From Cytophagales bacterium (lineage in GTDB: Bacteria; Bacteroidota; Bacteroidia; Cytophagales; Microscillaceae): DNA of 64,000 bases. The DNA lies in the NCBI GenBank assembly GCA_004293905.1, contig RDZE01000031.1, forward strand, positions 41,430 to 105,429, read 5' to 3'. The notes beneath the pieces are model-generated. The model made no database searches and had not been told where the DNA came from. It saw only the letters and a program-made list of their open reading frames with translations. Numbering within the stretch: position 1 is the first letter of the stretch; every line of letters starts with the position of its first letter. Positions 43,164-50,830 of this stretch are shown here, one piece after another. The position numbers and the translations under genes are program-made.

Positions 43164-44225
43164 TTAGATGGTTTTGAGTTCGTCTGCAATACTAATGAGT
43201 GCATCGGAGAGTTTATTAAGTTCTAAATTAGCATCACTTTGGGCTATGGTACCTTTGGTGATTTGGCGTTGTAGTCGGTTGTATTCTCCTGATTTTTGGA
43301 TAACGATATTGAGCAGGTCGTCTGATTTTCCATCGAGGAAGTCTTCTAATTCTATGAGTGCATTTTCTAAGTCCCCTGTTTTGATGAGGTCTTTTATTTT
43401 GGCAGTCATAGGGTTGTCTTTGTTGATGTTGATTTGTTTCAGCCCATTTTCATTTTTAAAGAATTCATAGATTTCATCTATACATTCTTTGGCGGTGAGG
43501 TCTATGAAAGTCATTTCGAAGTTATCGATGTAAAAAGTTTTGAGTTCTTCGGTCATTTGCGATTCTTCAGTAAAGGGGAGTGTATCGCGGTGTAGTTCAA
43601 AGAGTCTTAGTATGAGTTTGAGATACCATTGTTGAAAATTGAACCCTAAAAATAGAAATATTTTTCCTGCTTTGAGGGTGCTTCTGAGCTCTCTTGGGAG
43701 CTGTTGTTCGCCACTGAGTACAGAAAAGAGGAATTCGAAGAGGTCGTCGCTTGTCAGAATAAGTGAGTCTTCTTCTTGTATGCTTCCGAAAAAGTTGTAG
43801 AGGAGAGGTTTGTCTTTGCTTGGTTTGTTGAGGTCTTGCGAGTTTTGTTTTTTATTATAAAATTGGAAATCGCATCGGAGTCCTGTGGCGTCAAAGGCTT
43901 GTTTGAGCATAAGGTCGGGTGAGCCTGATATGATAGCGTGGAAAGGTATTTGGGCTATTTTGGTATGCCAAGGACTGGGCTCTTTGTGTTGGTCATAAAA
44001 CTTTTTGAGGTCGGAGTAGAAAAAGGTTTTATCAGATTTTGATTTGAATACCAAAAAATCATCTACATCATATCTAATTTGCAGGTCGGCTTGTTGTTTT
44101 ACCATATCTGCTAACTTGGTGTGTAGTTCTTTACCGTCTTTATCTAACCAAAAATGGGGTCCGAGCAATAATATACAACGTTCGTCTTTGATATTGTTGG
44201 CTATTACATTGATGTTTCTATTCAT
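43164..44225 (-). CDS. SIR2-like protein with C-terminal EAD11-type effector-associated domain
   Basis: A 353-residue protein. Residues about 15-255 follow the SIR2_2 layout: CILLLGPHFW (17-26), FHAIISGSPDLML (95-107, where active members have TTNYD), YNFFGSIQEEDSLILTSDD (143-161, where active members have LHGS) and IFLFLGFNFQQWYLKLIL (189-206). The catalytic Asn and His are thus both replaced. Residues about 274-353 match the helical effector-associated domain EAD11 (KIKDLIKTGDLENALIELE, SGEYNRLQRQITKGTI, NLELNKLSDALISIADEL). EADs bring effectors to STAND proteins by like-like contact. It is first in a two- or three-gene run with the nSTAND gene. Confidence 0.75.
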   Translation of the reverse strand: MNRNINVIANNIKDERCILLLGPHFWLDKDGKELHTKLADMVKQQADLQIRYDVDDFLVFKSKSDKTFFYSDLKKFYDQHKEPSPWHTKIAQIPFHAIISGSPDLMLKQAFDATGLRCDFQFYNKKQNSQDLNKPSKDKPLLYNFFGSIQEEDSLILTSDDLFEFLFSVLSGEQQLPRELRSTLKAGKIFLFLGFNFQQWYLKLILRLFELHRDTLPFTEESQMTEELKTFYIDNFEMTFIDLTAKECIDEIYEFFKNENGLKQININKDNPMTAKIKDLIKTGDLENALIELEDFLDGKSDDLLNIVIQKSGEYNRLQRQITKGTIAQSDANLELNKLSDALISIADELKTI

Positions 44226-44325
44226 TTATTCACTCTATTCGTTGATGAAGTACTATGTGCTACGTTTTGAACAAAGGCAAATATCTGAAAAATAATTCTT
44301 TATCAAAAATAAATAGGCAAAGAAT

Positions 44326-45060
44326 TTATTGATTTTTCTTTTTGATAAGTTCTTCTAAAAGAGTAGGGTTTTGTTCTATGGCATTTCCTACGACTATGAC
44401 ATCAGCACCCGCTTGCCATATTTCTTGGGCAGTTTGGGCTTGTCGTATGCCCCCTCCAATGATGAGAGGTAGGCTGAGGTTTTTGCGAAGTGCGCTGACG
44501 GTTTTTGGGGTGATGGATTTTTGGGCACCGCTGCCCGCATCGGCATAAATGAGCTTCAATCCTAACATTTCACCTGCCATAGCTGTTGATACAGTGAGTT
44601 CGGGTTTATCGGCAGGTATGGGAGTGGTATTACTGATATAAGATACGGTAGTTTGTTTGCCACTATCGATGAGGATATAGCCTGTAGGTAGTATTTCTAA
44701 GGGGCTTTTGCGTAAGATAGGGGCTGCTACTACGTGCTGCCCAATGAGATAGTCTGCATTTCTGCCCGAAATGAGGCTGAGGAAAAGGAGTGCATCGGCT
44801 TTGAAATCGATGTGCATGTTGCTTCCCGGAAAAATTACGATGGGTTGTTGGGTTTGTTCTTTAAGTGTATAGATAGTTTGGGAGAGATTTCCTCCTACGA
44901 TGAGGCTACCACCTACTAAAATAACATCTATTTCTTGTATGAGTTGGTTTTGGAGGAGGTCTTGCAGGGTGCTTTCATTGAATTTATCGGGGTCTATGAG
45001 CCACCAGAGTTGTTTTTTTTGGTTATCTTTTTTTCTTTGTATTTCTTCGAGTATTGTCAT
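44326..45060 (-). CDS. Geranylgeranylglyceryl/heptaprenylglyceryl phosphate synthase (PcrB-like)
   Basis: A 244-residue TIM-barrel prenyltransferase that joins a polyprenyl diphosphate to sn-glycerol-1-phosphate. Family marks are WWLIDPDKFNE (phosphate site entry), ILVGGSLIVGGN, YADAGSGAQKSI and PLIIGGGIRQAQTAQEIWQAG, then VVVGNAIEQN. Bacteroidota enzymes of this group are known to make GGGP-type ethers. The chain length of the prenyl donor cannot be read from sequence. The start overlaps the small membrane protein gene upstream by 38 bp, so the two are coupled. Confidence 0.92.
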   Translation of the reverse strand: MTILEEIQRKKDNQKKQLWWLIDPDKFNESTLQDLLQNQLIQEIDVILVGGSLIVGGNLSQTIYTLKEQTQQPIVIFPGSNMHIDFKADALLFLSLISGRNADYLIGQHVVAAPILRKSPLEILPTGYILIDSGKQTTVSYISNTTPIPADKPELTVSTAMAGEMLGLKLIYADAGSGAQKSITPKTVSALRKNLSLPLIIGGGIRQAQTAQEIWQAGADVIVVGNAIEQNPTLLEELIKKKNQ

Positions 45061-45364
45061 CTTCTTCTTCGGGGGAGTTGTATTGATTGAGTAGGTTTTC
45101 CGTAACTTCTTTCATCAATGAGAGGGCTATTTGTGTGATGAATTTTTGCATGGGGCTGTTTTTCTTCTCTTTTTTATTTGTTTTTTGCTCTTTTTCCGTA
45201 TTTTTAGTTTGTTTGTTTTGCCACCAAACCCAACTAAGTACGATACCAGCCCCTACGACTAAGGCTACTTTAAGGGCTTTTGAGGGCTTTTGGAGTTGCT
45301 CTTCGTAACTTTCAAGTTGTTTTTTTAGTGCTTTTTTTCGCTTTTGAAATTGTTTGAGTCGCAT
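45023..45364 (-). CDS. Small single-pass membrane protein, charged
   Basis: A 113-residue protein with a basic amphipathic start (KQFQKRKKALKKQLESYEEQL), one membrane helix near residues 31-49 (ALKVALVVGAGIVLSWVWW), a Lys/Glu-rich linker, and a second amphipathic helix (MQKFITQIALSLMKEVTENLL). I recognise no family. It overlaps the GGGP synthase start by 38 bp and follows the holin-like gene by 29 bp, so the three probably form one transcript. The acidic/basic tail is unlikely to be structured. Confidence 0.65.
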   Translation of the reverse strand: MRLKQFQKRKKALKKQLESYEEQLQKPSKALKVALVVGAGIVLSWVWWQNKQTKNTEKEQKTNKKEKKNSPMQKFITQIALSLMKEVTENLLNQYNSPEEEDDNTRRNTKKKR

Positions 45365-45393
45365 AGTTTTATATAATATAATAGGTCTTTGGG

Positions 45394-45774
45394 TTAGTCG
45401 TCTTCTTCTTCGTCTTCGTTGTAATTTTGTTCGGGTAGTTCTTTTAGTTTTTTGAGCATTGCTTTTTCAAAAATAGCCCTGATGCTACCGCGAAATAGCC
45501 AAGTGAGTGCCCAAATGAATAGTTGCAAAAGGGCTACGATGCCAAAACCCATATAACTTTGAGGAAAAAGGGTATTGAGCCAAAGCGCAAGGGTAATGTT
45601 GGCGAATATATAAAAGAAAAATACTACTAATAACAACACCAAAATCTCGAAAGTAATGATGAGTGCTTTAGTAAGGTTTTCTTGCATTTCCAAACGTAAC
45701 AGTGCTATATGAGTTTGCAAATAGCGTGTTATTAGTTGTGTGGGTTTGAGTGTAGGTGGATTCTTTTGGCTCAC
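45394..45774 (-). CDS. Phage-holin-like (DUF1469/Holin-X superfamily) membrane protein
   Basis: A 126-residue protein with two membrane helices (about 40-65 and 77-97) framed by an N-terminal amphipathic helix (LITRYLQTHIALLRLEMQENL) and a C-terminal basic helix ending in NYNEDEEEDD. This matches the chromosomal putative holin-X/DUF1469 family, which is widespread in Bacteroidota and not tied to prophages. The role is probably in envelope organisation. A minus-strand TATTTTTG at 45795-45802 is its likely -7 element, heading the run that ends with GGGP synthase. Confidence 0.75.
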   Translation of the reverse strand: MSQKNPPTLKPTQLITRYLQTHIALLRLEMQENLTKALIITFEILVLLLVVFFFYIFANITLALWLNTLFPQSYMGFGIVALLQLFIWALTWLFRGSIRAIFEKAMLKKLKELPEQNYNEDEEEDD

Positions 45775-45794
45775 GGTGATTCGATATTTTCAGC

Positions 45795-45802
45795 CAAAAA
45801 TA
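45795..45802 (-). promoter_or_regulatory. -7 element for the holin-like/GGGP synthase run
   Basis: Minus-strand TATTTTTG matches TAnnTTTG and lies 21 bp before the ATG at 45774. Confidence 0.55.
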
Positions 45803-45871
45803 CAAAATCTTTTTACAGAGTTTCAAAAAAAATTAGCATTTTGCAACAAATTTTATAATTCTTGTCTTACT

Positions 45872-46369
45872 ATGAGTTCTTTTAGCATTGAAGTAAAAGC
45901 GGAAAACGGAGAGTTGCACACTTTCGAAAGCCAACACAAAGACGCACTTTTGTTGGCTGATACAATACAATTGAATGCCCATACTTGGCACTGTATTGTA
46001 AATAATAAAAGTTTTACGGTGGAAATATTGGAAACACGACCTCAAGAAAAATACTATAAACTGAAAATCAATGGTAAGAAATATGAGGTAAATGCCAAAA
46101 GTGATTTGGACAAACTACTCCAACAATTAGGAATGGACAAAGGGGCTCAACAACAAGTAAAAGAATTGAAAGCACCTATGCCGGGACTTATATTGGAGGT
46201 GAAAGTACAAGAAGGTGCTGTGGTGAAAAAAGGAGATACCTTGCTCATTTTGGAAGCAATGAAGATGGAAAATGTAATCAAAGCTCCTGCCGATGTAACT
46301 ATAAAGCAGATAAAAGTACAGAAAGGCGAAAATGTAGAAAAAAATCAACTTATGATGCGTTTTGAATAA
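45872..46369 (+). CDS. Biotin carboxyl carrier protein (biotinyl/lipoyl domain)
   Basis: A 165-residue carrier subunit of a biotin-dependent carboxylase. The biotinylation motif EAMKMEN is near residue 126 within LILEAMKMENVIKAPADV, preceded by the hinge APMPGLILEVKV. The N-terminal half is a beta domain typical of the propionyl/acetyl-CoA carboxylase BCCP in Bacteroidota. I choose the ATG at 45872, since the longer frame from 45740 would run into the divergent holin-like gene. The partner carboxylase subunits are not in the window. Confidence 0.9.
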   Translation: MSSFSIEVKAENGELHTFESQHKDALLLADTIQLNAHTWHCIVNNKSFTVEILETRPQEKYYKLKINGKKYEVNAKSDLDKLLQQLGMDKGAQQQVKELKAPMPGLILEVKVQEGAVVKKGDTLLILEAMKMENVIKAPADVTIKQIKVQKGENVEKNQLMMRFE

Positions 46370-46391
46370 TCTTTAAACCCTTGTTAAAATA

Positions 46392-46829
46392 ATGGCTTAT
46401 ACCTATGACTATCCGCGCCCTGCCCTGACAGTTGACTGTGTGATATTTGCAAAAGATAATGGCACTTGGAAAGTGCTACTCATTGAGCGAAAACATGAAC
46501 CTTTTGCGGGCAAATGGGCTTTACCCGGCGGTTTTGTAGATGAGAATGAAACCGTAGAGCAGGCTGCTGCACGCGAGCTTTTTGAAGAAACCCATGTGCA
46601 AAATGTACCTATACAACAGTTTAGCGTATTTAGCGCACCCCAACGCGACCCGCGCGGTTGGACAGTTGCCGTAGCACATTGGGCTATTGTTGATATAAAA
46701 GATTGCAAACCACAAGCAGGCGATGATGCCTCTGCTGCCGAATGGGTAGCATTGGACAGTATTTCGGAAATGGCTTTTGACCATTTGCTCATTTTGGAAG
46801 AAGCCCGTAAAGTAGCTAAAATTTCTTAA
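46392..46829 (+). CDS. NUDIX hydrolase
   Basis: A 145-residue NUDIX protein. The Nudix box runs from GGFVDENE through AARELFEETHV and contains the full GX5EX7REUXEEXGU pattern apart from the usual G near the end. The opening YPRPALTVDCVIFAKD is typical of the ADP-ribose or NAD-related pyrophosphatase group. It would cleave a nucleoside diphosphate linked to another moiety, with Mg bound by the REXXEE glutamates. It lies 22 bp after the biotinyl protein gene. Substrate not determined. Confidence 0.9.
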   Translation: MAYTYDYPRPALTVDCVIFAKDNGTWKVLLIERKHEPFAGKWALPGGFVDENETVEQAAARELFEETHVQNVPIQQFSVFSAPQRDPRGWTVAVAHWAIVDIKDCKPQAGDDASAAEWVALDSISEMAFDHLLILEEARKVAKIS

Positions 46830-46883
46830 CATTATAAAGATAGCTTTCAACAATATATTTTCAAACCTTAAATAATAAAAAGC

Positions 46884-47225
46884 ATGGAACTAAGCAATAA
46901 ATTTTATGAAGACAATTATGTATTCATAGCAGAAGATTTGGAGAAATCCTTCATTTACTTTTTTTATAAAATCGCACCAGAAAATATGCCCCCTATGCGC
47001 GATGAAGATTTTCAGAAATCGATGACTGCTTACGGAAAACGTGTATTGGAGTATCGTGCTCCAATGACGATGTCTTTGACACGTATGGCATTTGTACTAA
47101 GCCCTGATATATTTGCGCAGGTTTCACTCCAACAAATGATGGAGGAGGAGGGAATTAGTGATAAGTACAGCAAACCTCAATATTTTGATAAAGAGGAAGA
47201 TGCCTTACAATGGCTCTTTGGATAA
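46884..47225 (+). CDS. Conserved hypothetical protein
   Basis: A 113-residue acidic protein without signal peptide or membrane segment. It has alternating helices and strands (FYEDNYVFIAEDLEKSFIYFFY, then MTMSLTRMAFVLSPDIFAQ) and ends in a Trp-containing DALQWLFG. The overall order and the ending recall STAS-related or SpoIIAA-like short domains, but no defining motif is visible. It is the third gene of the forward run after the NUDIX gene (54 bp gap). No function is assigned. Confidence 0.6.
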   Translation: MELSNKFYEDNYVFIAEDLEKSFIYFFYKIAPENMPPMRDEDFQKSMTAYGKRVLEYRAPMTMSLTRMAFVLSPDIFAQVSLQQMMEEEGISDKYSKPQYFDKEEDALQWLFG

Positions 47226-47241
47226 AGTAATAGCTTTATTC

Positions 47242-47894
47242 TTATAAACTTGCGTGCCTCTCCCAAAACTTTTCATTCGGTTCAAAACCCCATTCATCTT
47301 TTGAATATTCAGGCTTTAGGCGAGTGATGAAGTAGGTTTTTACTTTGCCTATGTTTTTTGCCTCAATTTCTTCTGCAAAAAGTACGGTTACAGATTCAAA
47401 ATATTTTACTTCGGTTTTGCCTGTTTCTTTTAACTCGCCTGCTACCTCCGCAGGCAAGATATTCAGTAAAAGTTTGTCGGATTTTTGGTGTTCTTGTTCT
47501 ATGACTTGTAAAGTGGTGTTTAGTTCTTCGTTGATTTATTGTATTTCTTCTTTTTGCTCTAATAAAATTTTATTACTTTGAATAAGTTTTTTTTCAGATT
47601 TAAGATAATCATTTTTTAGACTACTTACTGACACAAAAAACATAACAGAAATTACTAAAAAATTTATATTGGTATAATAAAAATCTTGATGTATGTAATA
47701 GATAAAATTAAAACTGCTATAAAATCTATCAGGCTCAATACATATTTTTGCATGAAAAAATTAAGTAGTGTGTAAGACAATAGAAAAAGACAAGACACAA
47801 AAGTCGCAATATTCACTAATTTTATTTGTCTTATTTGGTTTTCTGTTTGTTGTTCGTTTCTACCAACATTGAAAAGGGAATTTATTATTTTCAT
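47242..47894 (-). pseudogene. Decayed membrane adenylate cyclase (frameshift, stop codon, internal deletion)
   Basis: Minus-strand remains of a class III cyclase. The 5' part (47894 to about 47664) encodes an intact-looking N-terminus with membrane helices (LVNIATFVSCLFLLSYTLLN, LIDFIAVLILSITYI). The protein then continues in another frame (INFLVISVMFFVSVSS, then a coiled coil SEKKLIQSNKILLEQKEEIQ). A TAA at 47536-47538 replaces a Gln codon before INEELNTTLQVIEQE. The cyclase domain starts (VKYFESVTVLFA) but jumps directly to EEIEAKNIGKVK. Relative to the intact paralogue at 48778 that is a loss of 453 bp (151 codons), including the second metal Asp and the transition-state Asn and Arg. The last 71 codons are still open but cannot be catalytic. 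Confidence 0.85.
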
Positions 47895-47906
47895 TGTGTA
47901 GTTTAT

Positions 47907-48749
47907 TTAAAGTTCGTTAATTTCCTCGATAGTAAGTCCTGTGGCTTGGGCTATGGTTTCATTAGGTAAGCCTAAAGATTTTAGGTTTTTGGCTATGGTT
48001 ATTTTTTCCTCTTTTCTACCTTCTATTTTAGCGGTTTCGGTTACTGCCATTTCGATTCTGCGGTTTTCTATATGACGTTGATAGACTTGTTTATCCAAGT
48101 CAGGCATTTTTTCATATCTTAATTTTTCTCTTGCCTGCTCAATACCTTTGGCTTGAAAACTATCAGGAATATCGCTTGTTTGTAAAAAATAAACCCATTC
48201 CTCAAAACTGTGTTCTATTTTAGACTTCTTAAAATTTTTTGCCTTGATAATATAATATTTTGGAAAAATATCCGAAACTGTATTTATCCGAAATCTATCT
48301 TTTTGAAATGCAGTAGGTAAAAGCACGTCATTTTGACTAATACCTATAAACTCTCCACGATATTCATAGAGATAGTCCTTTCCTTCGCCCAAATCAAAAT
48401 AGACGATATTGATAGAATAAGCCCGTTTCAATTTGCCATAAGGCTCACCCTCTTGCAAATATTGGCTTATCAATTTGGACATTCCATAGACCATACGATG
48501 AAAATAATCTACTTCTGAATCATATTGAATTTCTATCAACATCAATTCGTCTTTGTCTGATTTTACCAAAATATCTACTCTATCATATTTATCCACTTCA
48601 GTCATCTTGTTGGCTTCGCTTTCCAAAATTTCTTGAATTTTGACATCAATTTGGAGTAGTTCGCTTAAGAAGCCCTCCAAAACATCAAAATTGGCTTTAT
48701 CTCGCAATATCTTTTTAATAGCCCAATCAAAACTTATGTAAGTTCTCAT
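47907..48749 (-). CDS. Rpn-family PD-(D/E)XK recombination-promoting nuclease/putative transposase
   Basis: A 280-residue protein that matches the PD-(D/E)XK nuclease family transposase group (Rpn/YhgA-like). The opening YISFDWAIKKILRDKANFDVLEGFL is diagnostic. The nuclease core is YDRVDILVKSDKDELMLIEIQ near residues 75-95, giving the D...ExQ metal site. The C-terminus has the typical EKITIAKNLKSLGLPNETIAQATGLTIEEI helix-turn-helix-like tail. Rpn proteins promote RecA-independent recombination in E. coli. It lies 12 bp from the cyclase pseudogene and 28 bp from the intact cyclase. Confidence 0.9.
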   Translation of the reverse strand: MRTYISFDWAIKKILRDKANFDVLEGFLSELLQIDVKIQEILESEANKMTEVDKYDRVDILVKSDKDELMLIEIQYDSEVDYFHRMVYGMSKLISQYLQEGEPYGKLKRAYSINIVYFDLGEGKDYLYEYRGEFIGISQNDVLLPTAFQKDRFRINTVSDIFPKYYIIKAKNFKKSKIEHSFEEWVYFLQTSDIPDSFQAKGIEQAREKLRYEKMPDLDKQVYQRHIENRRIEMAVTETAKIEGRKEEKITIAKNLKSLGLPNETIAQATGLTIEEINEL

Positions 48750-48772
48750 ATTTTAATATAATTTAGTTTGTA

Positions 48773-48780
48773 CAAATTTA
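48773..48780 (-). promoter_or_regulatory. -7 element for the Rpn-family gene
   Basis: Minus-strand TAAATTTG matches TAnnTTTG, 23 bp before the ATG at 48749; it overlaps the final codons of the cyclase gene. Confidence 0.5.
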
Positions 48781-50781
48781 CAAATTTTTATACCTCTCCC
48801 AAAAACTTTCATTCGGTTCAAAACCCGATTCGTCTTGCGAAAATTCAGGTTTTAGGCGTGTGATGAAGTAGGCTTTTACTTTGCCTATGTTTTTTGCCTC
48901 AATTTCTTCTCTGTATTCGCCTTCGAAATAAGTGGATACTGCCTGAAAAGTGGCTTCTGTAACATTTACTTTGCCTACTTCGCCCGTACTTTCCATTCTG
49001 CTTGCCAAATTGACGGTATTGCCCCAGATGTCGTAGGCAAATTTGGTCTTACCGATTACGCCTGCTACGGCATCGCCTGTGTGTATGCCCAAGCGAACCT
49101 CCCAGAAATTGCCATTTTTGCGCGCTCTTTCTGTATTCATCCAGTGTTGAATGTTCAGGGCTGTTAGAATCACATCAAAAGCGTGGGTTTTATTCGCATG
49201 AGGCAACCCGCCACAAGCCATGTAGCAGTCGCCAATGGTTTTGATGCGTTCCAACCCGAAGCGGGTGCTTATTTCGTCCATTTTGGTAAAAGTTTCATCA
49301 AGTTGGGCTATCAATTCTTGTGGACTTATCTTGGTAGCAAGGGCAGAAAAACCTTTTACATCGGCAAAAAGTACTGTTACGGAGTCAAAGTATTTTACTT
49401 CGGTTTTGCCCGTTTCTTTTAACTCACTTGCTACTTCCGCAGGCAAAATATTGAGCAGGAGTTTGTCTGATTTTTGGCGTTCTTGTTCTATTACTTGCAA
49501 GGTGATGTTTAGTTCTTCGTTTGTTTCTTGTAATTGTTGAGTGCGTTCTACTACCTTTTGTTCCAAGATGGTGTTTTGTTCTTGTATTAGTTTCAAATTT
49601 TCCTCTTGCGCTTCTTCTTTTTCTCGTCTATAAAGATTGATTTTATTTGCTAAAGCAATAGAAAACAAAGTTAGTTCGATAGATGAACCTATGTGTAAAG
49701 AGTATAAAACAATGATGCCATAAAAAGGAATTATGTTTGCAAAAGTCAAATTTACAATAGAAGATAACACAAGGTAAATAAGAAATGCCCAAAAGAATAA
49801 TTTTGCGGGTTGATACCTTTTGTATAAATATATGGATATACTAAAAATAACAACATTCACATATAAATTAAAAACTTGGTACAATATCACATTAAGATTA
49901 ACATAGCCTAAAAGAAAAACGATAATGGCGATTGTTTGGAGTGCAATTCCTACGGATAGTAGTTTATATCCGAGTTTGGAGGCTTGTTTTAAATACAAAA
50001 AATCTATGGTGAATAATGCCAAAAAAACAGAGGTAATAGAAGCCAAAACCGCAAAATAATCATTAATAATATAGTGATACTTTCCTAAAATAACAACAGG
50101 ATAACCTTTAAGAAAAAAAGTGGTGAGCCCCAATGTGATAGTATAAGACACATAATAAAAATAGGATTTACTCCAAGTAATAATCCCAATAAACAAGTTG
50201 TATAAAATCATTACAAGTACCGCCCCAAAAAATAATAAATCAGGAATAGATAACCAAAAAGTGTGGTCAATCATTTCTTTTTTAGTCATTAAATTGATGG
50301 GTACTAAAAAAGGGACTTGCGAGGTTAGTCGCAAATAACAAGTCAATGTATCTTGGCTGTTAGGTAACGAAAAAGGAGAATTTGGTAAATTAAATTCAGG
50401 TTGGCGGGCTATAATATTTCTTTGGTGAATAAGTTTTTCTTTTTCGAAGACATATAAAAGTGCTGTATCAAGGAGTGGATTATTGATTTGAATCAAAATA
50501 TCTTCTTGTGTTTTATTCAAAACTTTGAACTTTAGCCAAAAAGCTGAAGTAGTGATTCCAAATTGTGTATATTCTTCTTGTGTTATACTAAGTTCATGAA
50601 TAGGTATTTTGATGAATTGTTGCAAAGAGAGATTATGCTTTTTATCTTCTATAAATAAAACTTTATCTTTTCCAACTGCTTGTTTGTTATTTATATCTGT
50701 AATCACGATTGTTTTTTGTGCTTGTGAAAATTTGACACTAAAAAACAACATTATTATAATTGAAAGTATTATGTTTTTCAT
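48778..50781 (-). CDS. 7TM-DISM adenylate cyclase (class III)
   Basis: A 667-residue receptor-type cyclase. Parts: signal peptide (from the ATG at 50781, MKNIILSIIIMLFFSVKFSQAQ), extracytoplasmic 7TMR-DISM sensor (about 30-165), seven membrane helices (about 180-380), coiled coil (about 395-455) and class III cyclase domain (about 470-640). Metal Asp residues lie in VLFADVKGFS and KTIGDCYMA. The K of ERIKTIGDC and D of YDIWG favour ATP over GTP, and NLASRM has the transition-state Asn and Arg, so it should make cAMP. The frame extends upstream to 50838, but the ATG at 50781 gives the signal peptide. Confidence 0.92.
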   Translation of the reverse strand: MKNIILSIIIMLFFSVKFSQAQKTIVITDINNKQAVGKDKVLFIEDKKHNLSLQQFIKIPIHELSITQEEYTQFGITTSAFWLKFKVLNKTQEDILIQINNPLLDTALLYVFEKEKLIHQRNIIARQPEFNLPNSPFSLPNSQDTLTCYLRLTSQVPFLVPINLMTKKEMIDHTFWLSIPDLLFFGAVLVMILYNLFIGIITWSKSYFYYVSYTITLGLTTFFLKGYPVVILGKYHYIINDYFAVLASITSVFLALFTIDFLYLKQASKLGYKLLSVGIALQTIAIIVFLLGYVNLNVILYQVFNLYVNVVIFSISIYLYKRYQPAKLFFWAFLIYLVLSSIVNLTFANIIPFYGIIVLYSLHIGSSIELTLFSIALANKINLYRREKEEAQEENLKLIQEQNTILEQKVVERTQQLQETNEELNITLQVIEQERQKSDKLLLNILPAEVASELKETGKTEVKYFDSVTVLFADVKGFSALATKISPQELIAQLDETFTKMDEISTRFGLERIKTIGDCYMACGGLPHANKTHAFDVILTALNIQHWMNTERARKNGNFWEVRLGIHTGDAVAGVIGKTKFAYDIWGNTVNLASRMESTGEVGKVNVTEATFQAVSTYFEGEYREEIEAKNIGKVKAYFITRLKPEFSQDESGFEPNESFWERYKNL

Positions 50782-50830
50782 AGTAATTTTTTTTGTGTAA
50801 TAAAGATCAAAATAAATGCTTTTGCGTAAA

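Noticed and set aside
39677..43470. Several plus-strand open frames opposite the nSTAND and SIR2-like genes
   Set aside because: They are antisense shadows of WD40 and ATPase codons, rich in Ser/Leu/Pro with no motifs or promoters.
45394..45774. Prophage lysis gene (holin)
   Set aside because: The holin-X/DUF1469 family is chromosomal in Bacteroidota and no phage gene lies nearby.
45740..45871. Longer start for the biotinyl protein
   Set aside because: The extension overlaps the divergent holin-like gene and its promoter, and the protein family begins at the 45872 Met.
47664..47894. A separate 76-residue small membrane protein on the minus strand
   Set aside because: Its continuation in another frame and the following coiled coil and cyclase fragments show it is the 5' part of one broken cyclase gene.
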